Shown here: piece after piece, positions 37,590 to 47,682 of the stretch
Layout of the letters: every line of letters begins with the position of its first letter
How positions within the stretch are numbered: position 1 is the stretch's first letter
Origin: Hoeflea sp. IMCC20628
GTDB taxonomy: Bacteria > Pseudomonadota > Alphaproteobacteria > Rhizobiales > Rhizobiaceae
Assembly: GCF_001011155.1 (NCBI RefSeq)
Contig: NZ_CP011479.1
Coordinates: 2,932,501 to 2,996,500, forward strand
Length of the DNA: 64,000 bases
Direction: 5' to 3'
Notes under the pieces: model-generated
Seen by the model: only the letters and a program-made list of their open reading frames with translations
Told to the model about the DNA's origin: nothing
Database searches by the model: none
Position numbers and translations under genes: made by a program

Positions 37590-38363
37590 ATGAAAACCAC
37601 TATCGTTACCGGATCAACCAGCGGTATCGGCCTCGGAATCGCCGAGAGCTTTGCTCTCGCCGGGTACAATGTCGTTCTCAATGGTCTGGGCAAGGGCGAC
37701 GAGATCGAAGCGACCCGGGCGCGGCTGGCTTCGCTTGGCGCAGGTGATGTGATCTTTCATGGCGCCAACATGCTCAAGCCCGATGAAATCACCGATCTGG
37801 TCAAAACTGCCGAGGCCAAATTTGGCAGCGTGGACGTGATCGTCCCCAATGCAGGCATCCAGCATGTCGAAAAGATCGAGGATTTTCCACCGGAAAAATG
37901 GGACGCGATCATCGCGATCAATCTGAGCTCGGCGTTCCATCTGGTCCGCGCTGCCATGCCGATCATGAAGAAACAGAAATTCGGCAGGGTCGTTGCCATC
38001 GCGTCCGCCCATGGATTGATCGCGTCGCCCTATAAAAGCGCCTATGTCGCTGCCAAGCACGGCATAATCGGGCTGATGAAGACCGTTGCACTGGAAGGCG
38101 CCGAGTTCGGCATCACCGCCAACGCCATCTGTCCCGGCTATGTCGAAACCCCGCTTGTCTCCGGACAGATCTCCGACACCGCCAAGGCGCGCAACATGAC
38201 CGAAGAACAGGTCATCAACGAGGTGATCCTCAAGGCACAGCCGACCAAGCAATTTGTCACCGTCGAACAGATCGCAGCGTTTGCGATGTATCTGGCGTCA
38301 GACCAGGCTGCGCAGATCACCGGTGCGGCATTGCCGATGGATGGCGGCTGGACGGCGCAATGA
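37590..38363 (+). CDS. bdhA: 3-hydroxybutyrate dehydrogenase
   Basis: Short-chain dehydrogenase of 257 aa that oxidises D-3-hydroxybutyrate to acetoacetate with NAD+, a step in using polyhydroxybutyrate stores. It has the nucleotide loop TGSTSGIGLGIA, NAGIQHVE with the family-typical HVE, the catalytic YVAAKHG with Ser upstream, and ends TGAALPMDGGWTAQ, the usual BdhA end. ATG at 37590 has AAAGGA 7 bases upstream. It overlaps the patatin gene (ATGA), and xdhABC follow; in Sinorhizobium meliloti bdhA is likewise reported in an operon with xdh genes. Confidence 0.94.
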   Translation: MKTTIVTGSTSGIGLGIAESFALAGYNVVLNGLGKGDEIEATRARLASLGAGDVIFHGANMLKPDEITDLVKTAEAKFGSVDVIVPNAGIQHVEKIEDFPPEKWDAIIAINLSSAFHLVRAAMPIMKKQKFGRVVAIASAHGLIASPYKSAYVAAKHGIIGLMKTVALEGAEFGITANAICPGYVETPLVSGQISDTAKARNMTEEQVINEVILKAQPTKQFVTVEQIAAFAMYLASDQAAQITGAALPMDGGWTAQ

Positions 38364-39508
38364 GCACCGCAACCAAAGCAAAGGCGCCAACCAAGGCCAA
38401 AGCCGGCAAGGCCGCAGTCCGCAGGATTAATCTGGCGCTGCAAGGCGGAGGCGCGCACGGCGCCTTCACCTGGGGCGTGATCGACCGGATGCTGGACGAA
38501 CCCGACATCGAGTTCGAAGGCCTCTCCGGCACCAGCGCCGGCGCGGTCAACGCCGCGGTACTGGCGCATGGCCTGATGGAAGGCGGACGCATCGGGGGAC
38601 AAGCGGCTCTGGAGGATTTCTGGCGCCGGTCGAGCCGCGGCGGGTCGGTCTGGTCGCCTGTTCGCGTCGTGCCGAAAGGAGCGATCCCCGGCATGGAAAT
38701 GGTAACGGCTGCAACCTTCGCTGCGTTCGACACCATGACACGCACCTTCTCTCCCTATGAATTCAACCCGTTCGGCATCAACCCGCTGCACGACCTTCTA
38801 TCGGAAAGCGTTGACTTTGAAGCGTTGCGCGAACGCTGCGAGACAAAATTGTTCCTCAGCGCCACCAATGTGCGCAGCGGTAGAGTGCGAGTTTTCGAAA
38901 CCAGCGAAGTCAGCGCTGACGTGGTGATGGCGTCAGCTTGCCTGCCGTTCCTGTTCAAGGCGGTCGAGATCGACGGCGAGCATTACTGGGATGGCGGCTA
39001 TGTCGGAAATCCGGCGCTGTTTCCGTTCTTTTACAATTGCGAAAGCCGGGACGTGATGATCGTGCACATCAATCCGATGGAGCGTGACGAGGTGCCGAAG
39101 ACGGCGCCCGACATCTTGAACCGGATCAACGAAATCTCGTTCAACTCTTCGCTTCTGGATGAATTGCGGGCCATCAATTTTGTCACCCACCTGATCGAGC
39201 GGGAATGGCTCAAGGATGAATTCAAGGACCGGTTGCGGCATATATTGGTGCATTCGGTGCATGCTGACGAGGCGTTGCGGGATCTACCGGTGTCTTCGAA
39301 ATTCGATGTGAGTTGGTCATTTCTCACCGATCTGCGTGACCGGGGCCGGCTTGAGGCGGATCGCTGGCTGGAGGCAAACCGCGATTCGATCGGCAAGACA
39401 TCGACAGTCGATTTGGAAAACCAATATCTCGGATTGCCAGGGCCACGCCAGGCAGATGGCAGCCAGACAAGGCACTTATCGACGATGTTTGAAAAGAGCG
39501 GCGATTAA
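38360..39508 (+). CDS. patatin-like phospholipase/esterase
   Basis: A 382-aa patatin-domain hydrolase. It has the oxyanion motif LALQGGGAHGAFTWGV, the nucleophile in GLSGTSAGAVNA (GxSxG), and the catalytic Asp in WDGGYVGNP. A Lys/Ala-rich leader (ATKAKAPTKAKAGKAAVRR) precedes the domain, reminiscent of phasin-like or PHB-granule proteins but too simple to interpret. Start overlaps the bdhA stop by four bases, so coexpression is very likely; a role in storage-lipid or PHB breakdown is a reasonable inference, with membrane lipid hydrolysis as the alternative. Confidence 0.9.
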   Translation: MSTATKAKAPTKAKAGKAAVRRINLALQGGGAHGAFTWGVIDRMLDEPDIEFEGLSGTSAGAVNAAVLAHGLMEGGRIGGQAALEDFWRRSSRGGSVWSPVRVVPKGAIPGMEMVTAATFAAFDTMTRTFSPYEFNPFGINPLHDLLSESVDFEALRERCETKLFLSATNVRSGRVRVFETSEVSADVVMASACLPFLFKAVEIDGEHYWDGGYVGNPALFPFFYNCESRDVMIVHINPMERDEVPKTAPDILNRINEISFNSSLLDELRAINFVTHLIEREWLKDEFKDRLRHILVHSVHADEALRDLPVSSKFDVSWSFLTDLRDRGRLEADRWLEANRDSIGKTSTVDLENQYLGLPGPRQADGSQTRHLSTMFEKSGD

Positions 39509-39607
39509 CCGGCTTTGCCTGAAGCTGTCTAATCCTGCTTCCGGTCTTTCGCCGAATGACATGCTGGAGTAAGTTTTGTCCAACTGGTTCAAATTTTACG
39601 AGGCGAC

Positions 39608-41085
<1,478 letters not shown>

Positions 41086-41087
41086 TC

Positions 41088-43460
41088 ATGGACGCACCCT
41101 CGCCTCGCAGCAAAACCGAAATTTCCGGTGGCGCCCATGTGACGCGCCAGCATGATTCCGCCCACAAGCATGTGACCGGCAGTGCCGATTACATTGACGA
41201 CATGCCCGAACCGGCCGGCACGCTGCATGGCTATCTTGGCTTGTCGGACCGGGCCCACGCGAAAATCACATCGCTTGATCTCGATGCGGTACGCGCCGCT
41301 GACGGCGTCATCGCCGTGCTGACGGCTGCGGATGTGCCGGGCAGCAATGACATTTCGCCGTCGGGACGCGACGACGAGCCGGTGCTGGCGACCGATACGG
41401 TGCTGTTTCATGGCCAGCCGGTGTTTGCCGTCATTGCCGAAACACGCGAAAAAGCCCGCCGGGCCGCCAAACAGGCCATCTTCAGCTATGAAGACCTGCC
41501 GCATGTCACCGATGTGCGCGCAGCCATCGACGCCGATTATCCGCTGGTCACCGATCCTTTGAAGCTGGAGCGCGGCGATATTGAAGCCGGTCTTGCCGCC
41601 GCTCCGATGCGGCTTTCGGGCGAGATGCGCATTGGCGGCCAGGATCATTTCTATCTCGAAGGCCATATCGCGATGGCAATTCCGGGCGAAGATGACGAGG
41701 TCTCCGTCTGGTCGTCAACGCAGCATCCGAGCGAAGTGCAGCACATGGTGGCGCATGCGCTTGGCACGGTGTCGAACGCGGTCACAGTGCAGGTGCGGCG
41801 CATGGGTGGCGGCTTTGGCGGCAAGGAAACCCAGTCCAACCAGTTCGCGGCAATCGCGGCGATCGCGGCCAAGAAACTCAACCGTGCGGTGAAGATCCGG
41901 CCCGACCGCGACGATGACATGATCATCACCGGCAAGCGGCATGATTTCGTCGTCGATTATGATGTTGGCTATGACGAGAGCGGCGTCATTCATGCACTCG
42001 ACGCGACATTTGCCGCCCGCTGCGGCTTCTCGTCGGATCTGTCGGGGCCGGTGACGGACCGGGCGCTGTTTCATGCGGACAACTGCTATTTTTATCAGGA
42101 TGTGCGGCTGGTTTCCAAACCGATGATGACCAACACGGTCTCCAACACCGCGTTCCGCGGCTTTGGTGGGCCGCAGGGCATGCTCGGTGGCGAACGGGTC
42201 ATCGAGGAGATCGCCTATGCGCTGGGCCGCGATCCGCTGGAAATCCGCAAGGCCAATTTCTATGGCGGGCCGGGGCGTGACATCACGCCCTATCACCAGA
42301 CGGTCAAGGACAACATCATCGCCCGCGTTGTCGAGGAACTCGAGACCTCGTCGGACTATCAGGCGCGCCGCGCCGAGATCATCGCGTTCAATGAAACCAG
42401 CCCGGTGGTCCGCCGCGGCATCGCGCTGACGCCGGTGAAATTCGGCATCTCGTTTACCGCCACCTGGTACAATCAGGCCGGCGCGCTGGTGCATGTCTAT
42501 CAGGACGGCTCGATCCATCTCAACCATGGCGGCACCGAGATGGGCCAGGGGCTCAACACCAAGGTGGCGCAGGTTCTGGCCGAAGAATTCCAGGTCGACC
42601 TCGACACTATCCGCATCACCGCCACAACCACCGGCAAGGTGCCCAACACCTCGGCGACTGCGGCGTCGTCAGGCACCGATCTCAACGGCATGGCGGCGGC
42701 CAATGCGGCGCAGCAGATCAAGACAAGGCTGGTGGCCTTCGCCGCGGAAAAATTCAACATTCCGGAAGACCAGGTGGCGTTTGAGCCCAATCATGTGCGG
42801 GTCGGCAACGAGCTGATGCCATTCGGCGATTTCATCAAGCTTGCCTATCAGGAGCGGGTCCAGCTTTCCGCCGCCGGGTTCTACAAGACGCCGGACATTC
42901 ACTGGGATCGCGCCAGCGGCAAGGGCCGGCCATTCTACTATTTCGCCTATGGCGCAGCCGTGTCGGAAGTCTCTGTCGACACGCTGACCGGCGAATACCA
43001 GGTCGACCGGGTCGATGTGCTGCATGACGCGGGAAAATCGCTCAACCCGGCGCTTGATATCGGCCAGATCGAAGGCGCCTTCGTGCAGGGCATGGGCTGG
43101 CTGACCACGGAAGAACTGTGGTGGGACGACAAGGGCCGACTTCGGACCCATGCGCCCTCGACCTACAAGATCCCGCTCGCCTCGGACCGGCCAAAGATCT
43201 TCAATGTGAAGCTGGCTGACTGGGCTGAAAACCGGGAGCCGACGATCCGGCGCTCAAAAGCCGTCGGCGAACCGCCGTTCATGCTGCCGATCTCGGTGCT
43301 CGAAGCGCTCGGCATGGCCGTTGCCTCCATCGCCGATTATCAGGTGTCGCCACAGCTTGATGCACCGGCGACGCCCGAGCGGGTTCTGATGGCGGTGGAA
43401 CGATTGAAAGCGCTGGTCGCAGAAGCCTATGCGTCCGGAGAGGACGGAGACGACGCCTGA
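41088..43460 (+). CDS. xdhB: xanthine dehydrogenase molybdopterin-binding subunit
   Basis: Large subunit holding the molybdenum cofactor; hydroxylates hypoxanthine and xanthine to urate. The 790-aa protein shows the family parts QDHFYLEGHIAMAIPGEDD (with the substrate-binding Glu nearby), RRMGGGFGGKETQ, NTAFRGFGGPQGM (substrate Arg), GGTEMGQGLNTK, and the catalytic Glu in KAVGEPPFMLPISVLEA. GGAGG precedes ATG at 41088, two bases after the xdhA stop. The TGATG overlap with xdhC shows tight coupling. Confidence 0.96.
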   Translation: MDAPSPRSKTEISGGAHVTRQHDSAHKHVTGSADYIDDMPEPAGTLHGYLGLSDRAHAKITSLDLDAVRAADGVIAVLTAADVPGSNDISPSGRDDEPVLATDTVLFHGQPVFAVIAETREKARRAAKQAIFSYEDLPHVTDVRAAIDADYPLVTDPLKLERGDIEAGLAAAPMRLSGEMRIGGQDHFYLEGHIAMAIPGEDDEVSVWSSTQHPSEVQHMVAHALGTVSNAVTVQVRRMGGGFGGKETQSNQFAAIAAIAAKKLNRAVKIRPDRDDDMIITGKRHDFVVDYDVGYDESGVIHALDATFAARCGFSSDLSGPVTDRALFHADNCYFYQDVRLVSKPMMTNTVSNTAFRGFGGPQGMLGGERVIEEIAYALGRDPLEIRKANFYGGPGRDITPYHQTVKDNIIARVVEELETSSDYQARRAEIIAFNETSPVVRRGIALTPVKFGISFTATWYNQAGALVHVYQDGSIHLNHGGTEMGQGLNTKVAQVLAEEFQVDLDTIRITATTTGKVPNTSATAASSGTDLNGMAAANAAQQIKTRLVAFAAEKFNIPEDQVAFEPNHVRVGNELMPFGDFIKLAYQERVQLSAAGFYKTPDIHWDRASGKGRPFYYFAYGAAVSEVSVDTLTGEYQVDRVDVLHDAGKSLNPALDIGQIEGAFVQGMGWLTTEELWWDDKGRLRTHAPSTYKIPLASDRPKIFNVKLADWAENREPTIRRSKAVGEPPFMLPISVLEALGMAVASIADYQVSPQLDAPATPERVLMAVERLKALVAEAYASGEDGDDA

Positions 43461-44290
43461 TGGCGCGGCTTGGCAGCTATCGCGACTTTTCGGCGAAAGC
43501 CAGTGAGGCGGGATTTGTGCTCGTCCGGGTTGTCGATGCCAAGGGCTCGACGCCGCGCGACATCGACGCCTGGATGCTGGTTTCCAAAGCCGCAGCCTTC
43601 GGCACCATTGGCGGCGGACGGCTGGAACTGGAAGCCATCGACCGCGGCCGCGAAGTGCTGGCCGGTGCAGACGCCGCGCCGATGGCGCTGCCTCTTGGGC
43701 CCGCCATCGGGCAATGCTGCGGCGGGCATGTGACGCTGTCCTTCGAGATTATTCCCCCTGCCCGTTTCGGCGAGATCGAAACGGTAGTGCAAACAGAGGA
43801 TGCAGGCGATCAGGAAGTCTGGCTGTTCGGCGGCGGCCATGTCGGCCGGGCGCTGGCAAAGGCGCTGCTGCTGTTGCCGGTGAAGGTGCATGTGGTCGAG
43901 ACCCGGGCGGACGAATTGCAAATGACACCTGACGGTGCGGAGCGACATCTGACCGCCCTGCCCGAGGGTCTGGTTGCAGGCCTGGCACCGGGCAGCGCGA
44001 TTGTCGTGCTGACCCATGACCACGCACTGGATTTCCTGATTGTCTCGGCTGCTCTGGCGCGTGATGATCTGGCTCAGGTCGGCATGATCGGCTCGGATAC
44101 GAAGCGCGCAACATTCGCGCATCAATATGTGCGCGAAGGCGGCGACAAGGCCAGGCTTGCAAAGCTGGTCTGCCCTATTGGCCGCAAGATTGCCGACAAG
44201 CGTCCGGAGGTGATCGCCGCCACGGTTGCGGCAGACGTCATTGCAGCGCTTGGCGATTGGCGCCAGGCCAACCGTCAGGCATTGTCCTGA
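43460..44290 (+). CDS. xdhC: xanthine dehydrogenase accessory protein
   Basis: Binds molybdenum cofactor and inserts its sulfurated form into XdhB; not part of the final enzyme. The 276-aa protein has the XdhC beginning (VLVRVVDAKGSTPRDIDAWMLV split: VVDAKGSTPRD), the cofactor-linked GQCCGGHVTLSFE, and the Rossmann-like LFGGGHVGRALAKAL. Start overlaps the xdhB stop (TGATG). The stop overlaps the end of the convergent GMC gene by 16 bases. Confidence 0.94.
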   Translation: MARLGSYRDFSAKASEAGFVLVRVVDAKGSTPRDIDAWMLVSKAAAFGTIGGGRLELEAIDRGREVLAGADAAPMALPLGPAIGQCCGGHVTLSFEIIPPARFGEIETVVQTEDAGDQEVWLFGGGHVGRALAKALLLLPVKVHVVETRADELQMTPDGAERHLTALPEGLVAGLAPGSAIVVLTHDHALDFLIVSAALARDDLAQVGMIGSDTKRATFAHQYVREGGDKARLAKLVCPIGRKIADKRPEVIAATVAADVIAALGDWRQANRQALS

Positions 44291-45891
44291 AGCACCAGAT
44301 CTGACGCCCGCCAAGCCGTGGCGATGGCTGCGGCATTGGTGTTGCCGGTGACGATGTTGGGGAAGATCGAGCAATCCACCACACGCAGGCCTTCGACTCC
44401 GTGCACCCGCAAGCGCGCATCGACCACCGAGGTTACCGGATCCGGCCCCATGCGGCAGGTGGCAACCGGGTGATAGACCGTTCCGGATCTGCGACGGATA
44501 TCGTCGATCATCGCCGCATCACTGGTGATATCCGGACCGGGCAGAATTTCAGCCTCGATACATTCGGCGAGCGGACTGCTGGCTGCCATTTCGCGGACGA
44601 TCTTGCCGGTGGCCAGCATCTCGGCCACATCATCATCATGAGAGAGCGCATTGGGGCTGATGCGGGGCGCTTCGAACGGATCGGCGGAGCGGATCATGAT
44701 TTCGCCGCGGCTTTTGGGTCGGCAATTGGACCAGCCGATGGAAAAGCCCGGCCATGGGTCAGGACTTAGGATAGGACGTTCGCCGGGGCGCGGGATGACT
44801 GTCGAAAACGCCTGGAAATAAAGCTGCATGTTGGGACGGTTCAGCTCCGGCGAGGTACGGATAAAGCCGCCAGCCTGATTGAGGCTGACCGACAATGGCC
44901 CGTCGCGCAGCATCAGATAGTGCATTCCCGCCGACAGCTTGCCCCACCAGGACCCGAGTTGCTGATTGATGGTCGGGCAATTGGCGCGGAACGTGTAGTT
45001 GATGCCGATATGGTCTTCGAGATTGCGCCCGACATTGGGATTGTCGACGCGGATCTGGATGCCAAGATGTTTGAGATGATCCGCCGCACCGATCCCCGAG
45101 AACTGCAGCAGTTGCGGCGAGTTGACCGAACCGCCGCTGAGGATGACTTCGCGCCCGGCTGCTACTGTTTCGATTCTGCCGCGGCGCCTGTAGGTGACTC
45201 CGGTCACACGGGTGCCTTCGAAGGTCAGGCCGGTCACCTGTGCGCCGGTGATCACCCGCAGATTGGGTCGCGACATTGCCGGACGAAGGAAAGCCCGTGC
45301 CGCCGACAGCCGCCGCCCCTTGTGAATGGTGAACTCGAACTGGCCGACGCCCTCCTGGCTTTCGCCGTTGAAATCCGGGTTCAGCGGCAATCGGACGGCC
45401 TGGCATGCTTCGAACCATTTTCGGGTCAACGGATGCGTGGTCTTGTCCGGCACGAACAGATTGAGCGGCCCGTTGCGGCCCCTGATGGCGTCATCGCCGA
45501 CGACCGCACACTCGACATCGCGGAAGGCGGCAAACATCTCGTCGGCGCCCCAGCCGGGATTGCCCGCGTCGCGCCAATCATCAAAATCAGCACGGTGCCC
45601 ACGCACCCAGACCATGGCGTTGATCGAGGATGAACCGCCCAGCACCCGGCCGCGCGGCCAGTGATCGACATTTCCGGCCAGGCCCGGATCGGGTTCGGCG
45701 CGGTACATCCAGTTCACCTTGGGATCGAAGAAGGTCTTGCCGTAACCGAGCGGCATCTGGACGAAAAAGCGGCGGTCATCGCCGCCGGCTTCCAGCACCA
45801 GCACCTTCTGGCGACCCGAGGCGGACAGCCGCTCGGCCATAACGCAACCGGACGAACCGGCGCCGATGATTATGAAATCTGGATTGTCCAT
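44275..45891 (-). CDS. GMC family FAD-dependent oxidoreductase
   Basis: A 538-aa FAD enzyme of the glucose-methanol-choline group. It begins with the ADP-binding motif IIIGAGSSGCVMAERLS, has GMC signature 1 in PRGRVLGGSSSINAMVWVRG and signature 2 in GGSVNSPQLLQFSGIG, and the catalytic His region YHPVATCRMG plus NIVTGNTNAAAIA near the end. It is choline-dehydrogenase-like in overall form, but substrate (choline, polyethylene glycol or another alcohol) cannot be told. ATG at 45891 has AAGG 6 bases upstream. No betB neighbour is present. Confidence 0.9.
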   Translation of the reverse strand: MDNPDFIIIGAGSSGCVMAERLSASGRQKVLVLEAGGDDRRFFVQMPLGYGKTFFDPKVNWMYRAEPDPGLAGNVDHWPRGRVLGGSSSINAMVWVRGHRADFDDWRDAGNPGWGADEMFAAFRDVECAVVGDDAIRGRNGPLNLFVPDKTTHPLTRKWFEACQAVRLPLNPDFNGESQEGVGQFEFTIHKGRRLSAARAFLRPAMSRPNLRVITGAQVTGLTFEGTRVTGVTYRRRGRIETVAAGREVILSGGSVNSPQLLQFSGIGAADHLKHLGIQIRVDNPNVGRNLEDHIGINYTFRANCPTINQQLGSWWGKLSAGMHYLMLRDGPLSVSLNQAGGFIRTSPELNRPNMQLYFQAFSTVIPRPGERPILSPDPWPGFSIGWSNCRPKSRGEIMIRSADPFEAPRISPNALSHDDDVAEMLATGKIVREMAASSPLAECIEAEILPGPDITSDAAMIDDIRRRSGTVYHPVATCRMGPDPVTSVVDARLRVHGVEGLRVVDCSIFPNIVTGNTNAAAIATAWRASDLVLQDNA

Positions 45892-46044
45892 GGATGCCTT
45901 CAGCGTCAACCGATTGAACGAGAAGCGTTGTCACATTTGCGGTTCGGCATCAACGGGTCCGATGCGGCGCAAGATGGTTCGTGGACGACAATCAACAGGC
46001 GGAGCAGACAAGGGCGAACACAGAAAAGTGTCAGACAGGATTCT

Positions 46045-46063
46045 TGCTTACTAAGCATGCTTA
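46045..46063. promoter_or_regulatory. putative MarR operator, three alternating half-sites
   Basis: TGCTTA (46045-46050), C, TAAGCA (46052-46057), TGCTTA (46058-46063). The last two abut to give the 12-base perfect palindrome TAAGCATGCTTA. A TATAAT at 46062-46067 overlaps the last half-site, so a bound repressor would cover the -10 region of marR. Confidence 0.7.
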
Positions 46064-46069
46064 TAATAT

Positions 46070-46555
46070 ATGACGCTTATGAAAAAAGTGAACATCGATC
46101 AATTCGGATTCCTGGTCCACGACGCGGCACGGCTGATGCGCAAGCAATTCGAATGGCGCGGTCAGGAGCATGGCTTGTCGTCGGCCCAGTGGAGACTGCT
46201 GGTGCGGGTGGTTCGCGAACAGAAAGCCACCCAGGCACGACTGGCGGAACTGATGGAAATCGAGCCGATCAGCGTCTCCCGTCTGATCGACCGCATGGAG
46301 CAAGGCGGCTGGGTCAGGCGCTGCGCCCATGAGACCGATCGCCGGGTCAAGCTGGTGGTTCCGACAGACAAGAGCCTGGCCGCCTATTCCGCCATCAAGG
46401 CCGTGGCGGGCGATGTCTACGAGGAAGCCATGGCTGGCCTTGATGAAGATCAAAAGCAGGCGCTGGTCTCGGCGCTTGCCACCGTGGTGGAAAACCTGTC
46501 CTCCGATGAAACACAGACGGCATACCCCGCCGATAACAAGCAGGCACAGCAATGA
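46070..46555 (+). CDS. MarR family transcriptional regulator
   Basis: A 161-aa winged-helix regulator. The DNA-binding part is QARLAELMEIEPISVSRLIDRMEQGGWVRR, seen as LAELMEIEPISVSRLIDRM followed by the wing ETDRRVKLVV. As first gene of marR-emrA-emrB it most likely represses this efflux operon and is released by a toxic ligand. Start at 46070 or the ATG at 46079; a TATAAT lies only a few bases before 46070, so the mRNA may be nearly leaderless. The stop overlaps emrA (ATGA). Confidence 0.92.
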   Translation: MTLMKKVNIDQFGFLVHDAARLMRKQFEWRGQEHGLSSAQWRLLVRVVREQKATQARLAELMEIEPISVSRLIDRMEQGGWVRRCAHETDRRVKLVVPTDKSLAAYSAIKAVAGDVYEEAMAGLDEDQKQALVSALATVVENLSSDETQTAYPADNKQAQQ

Positions 46556-47658
46556 CCTCCCAAGCACAACAGACCGCAACCTCCGCAGACGCAGCTTCTC
46601 CGGAGAAAAAGACCTCCAAAACCCGACGCAACGTGCTGATGCTGGTTGTGCCGTGCCTGTTGATTGGCGCCGGTGCCTATGCCTGGATTCATGGCGGCCG
46701 GTTTGAAGAGACCGAGAACGCCAATATGCGGCTGGCACGGATCACCATCGCCAGCGAGATTTCTGGACGCGTCGTCAGTGTCAATGTGACCGAAAACGGC
46801 AAAGTCAAACAGGGCGACGTGCTGTTCCAGGTTGATCCCGAGCCGCTGCAGATTGCGCTCAATCAGGCAAATGCGGCGGTTGAAAGCGCCCGTCTCAACG
46901 TCATCGAGCTCAAGGCCGCATACAGTCAGGCCTTGACCCAGGAGCAGATCGCGGCCGATGACGCCTCCTATTTCCAGGATACGCTCAACCGGCAGAAATC
47001 CCTGGCCGCCAAGGGAGTGTCGACCACCTCCTCTCTGGATGATGCCCGCCACGCCGCGCAAAAGGCCAATCAGGAACTGATTGCCGCCAAGCAGGCAGTT
47101 TCCACCGCGCAGGTTGCTCTTGCCAACAGCCTCGATGGCGAGATTGATGCCCACCCTATGGTGGTCGCCGCCCTGGCCGCCCGCGACAAGGCAGCTTACA
47201 ATCTCGCAGTCGCGACAGTGTATGCACCTGCCGACGGCCTGGTCTATCAAGCAGCCTCCTTCCGGCCGGGCGAGTATGTGACGCCAGGGGCGTCGCTGTT
47301 TTCCATTGTCGAAACCACCGAGCCCTGGATCGACGCCAATTTCAAGGAACCGCAACTGGCGAACATGAAGCCGGATCAAGCGGCTGAAGTGGTGTTTGAC
47401 CTTTATCCCGACCGCACCTTCAAGGCGCGCGTGGACTCCATCGGCGCAGGCACCGGTGCGGAGTTTTCGCTGCTGCCGGCGCAGAACGCCACCGGCAACT
47501 GGGTCAAGGTCACACAACGAATTCCGGTGCGGATCATTCTCGACAATCCTGAAGCCGAGATTCTTGCGCGCACCGGTCTGAGCGCTACTGTGACAGTCGA
47601 CACCGGCGCGAGCCGCAATTTCGGCGATTTGTTCAGCAGCGCCAGAGCCGCCGAATAA
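46552..47658 (+). CDS. emrA: HlyD/EmrA family efflux adaptor
   Basis: Periplasmic membrane-fusion protein linking an inner membrane pump to an outer membrane channel. The 368-aa protein has a cytoplasmic tail, one span (VLMLVVPCLLIGAGAYAWI), the lipoyl half-motif SGRVVSVNVTENGKVKQGDV, a coiled-coil hairpin, and the second half ATVYAPADGLVYQAASFRPG. It overlaps marR by four bases and precedes emrB by 24. Confidence 0.93.
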   Translation: MTSQAQQTATSADAASPEKKTSKTRRNVLMLVVPCLLIGAGAYAWIHGGRFEETENANMRLARITIASEISGRVVSVNVTENGKVKQGDVLFQVDPEPLQIALNQANAAVESARLNVIELKAAYSQALTQEQIAADDASYFQDTLNRQKSLAAKGVSTTSSLDDARHAAQKANQELIAAKQAVSTAQVALANSLDGEIDAHPMVVAALAARDKAAYNLAVATVYAPADGLVYQAASFRPGEYVTPGASLFSIVETTEPWIDANFKEPQLANMKPDQAAEVVFDLYPDRTFKARVDSIGAGTGAEFSLLPAQNATGNWVKVTQRIPVRIILDNPEAEILARTGLSATVTVDTGASRNFGDLFSSARAAE

Positions 47659-47682
47659 CCCGCCGCCGGGAAAGCAAAATCA

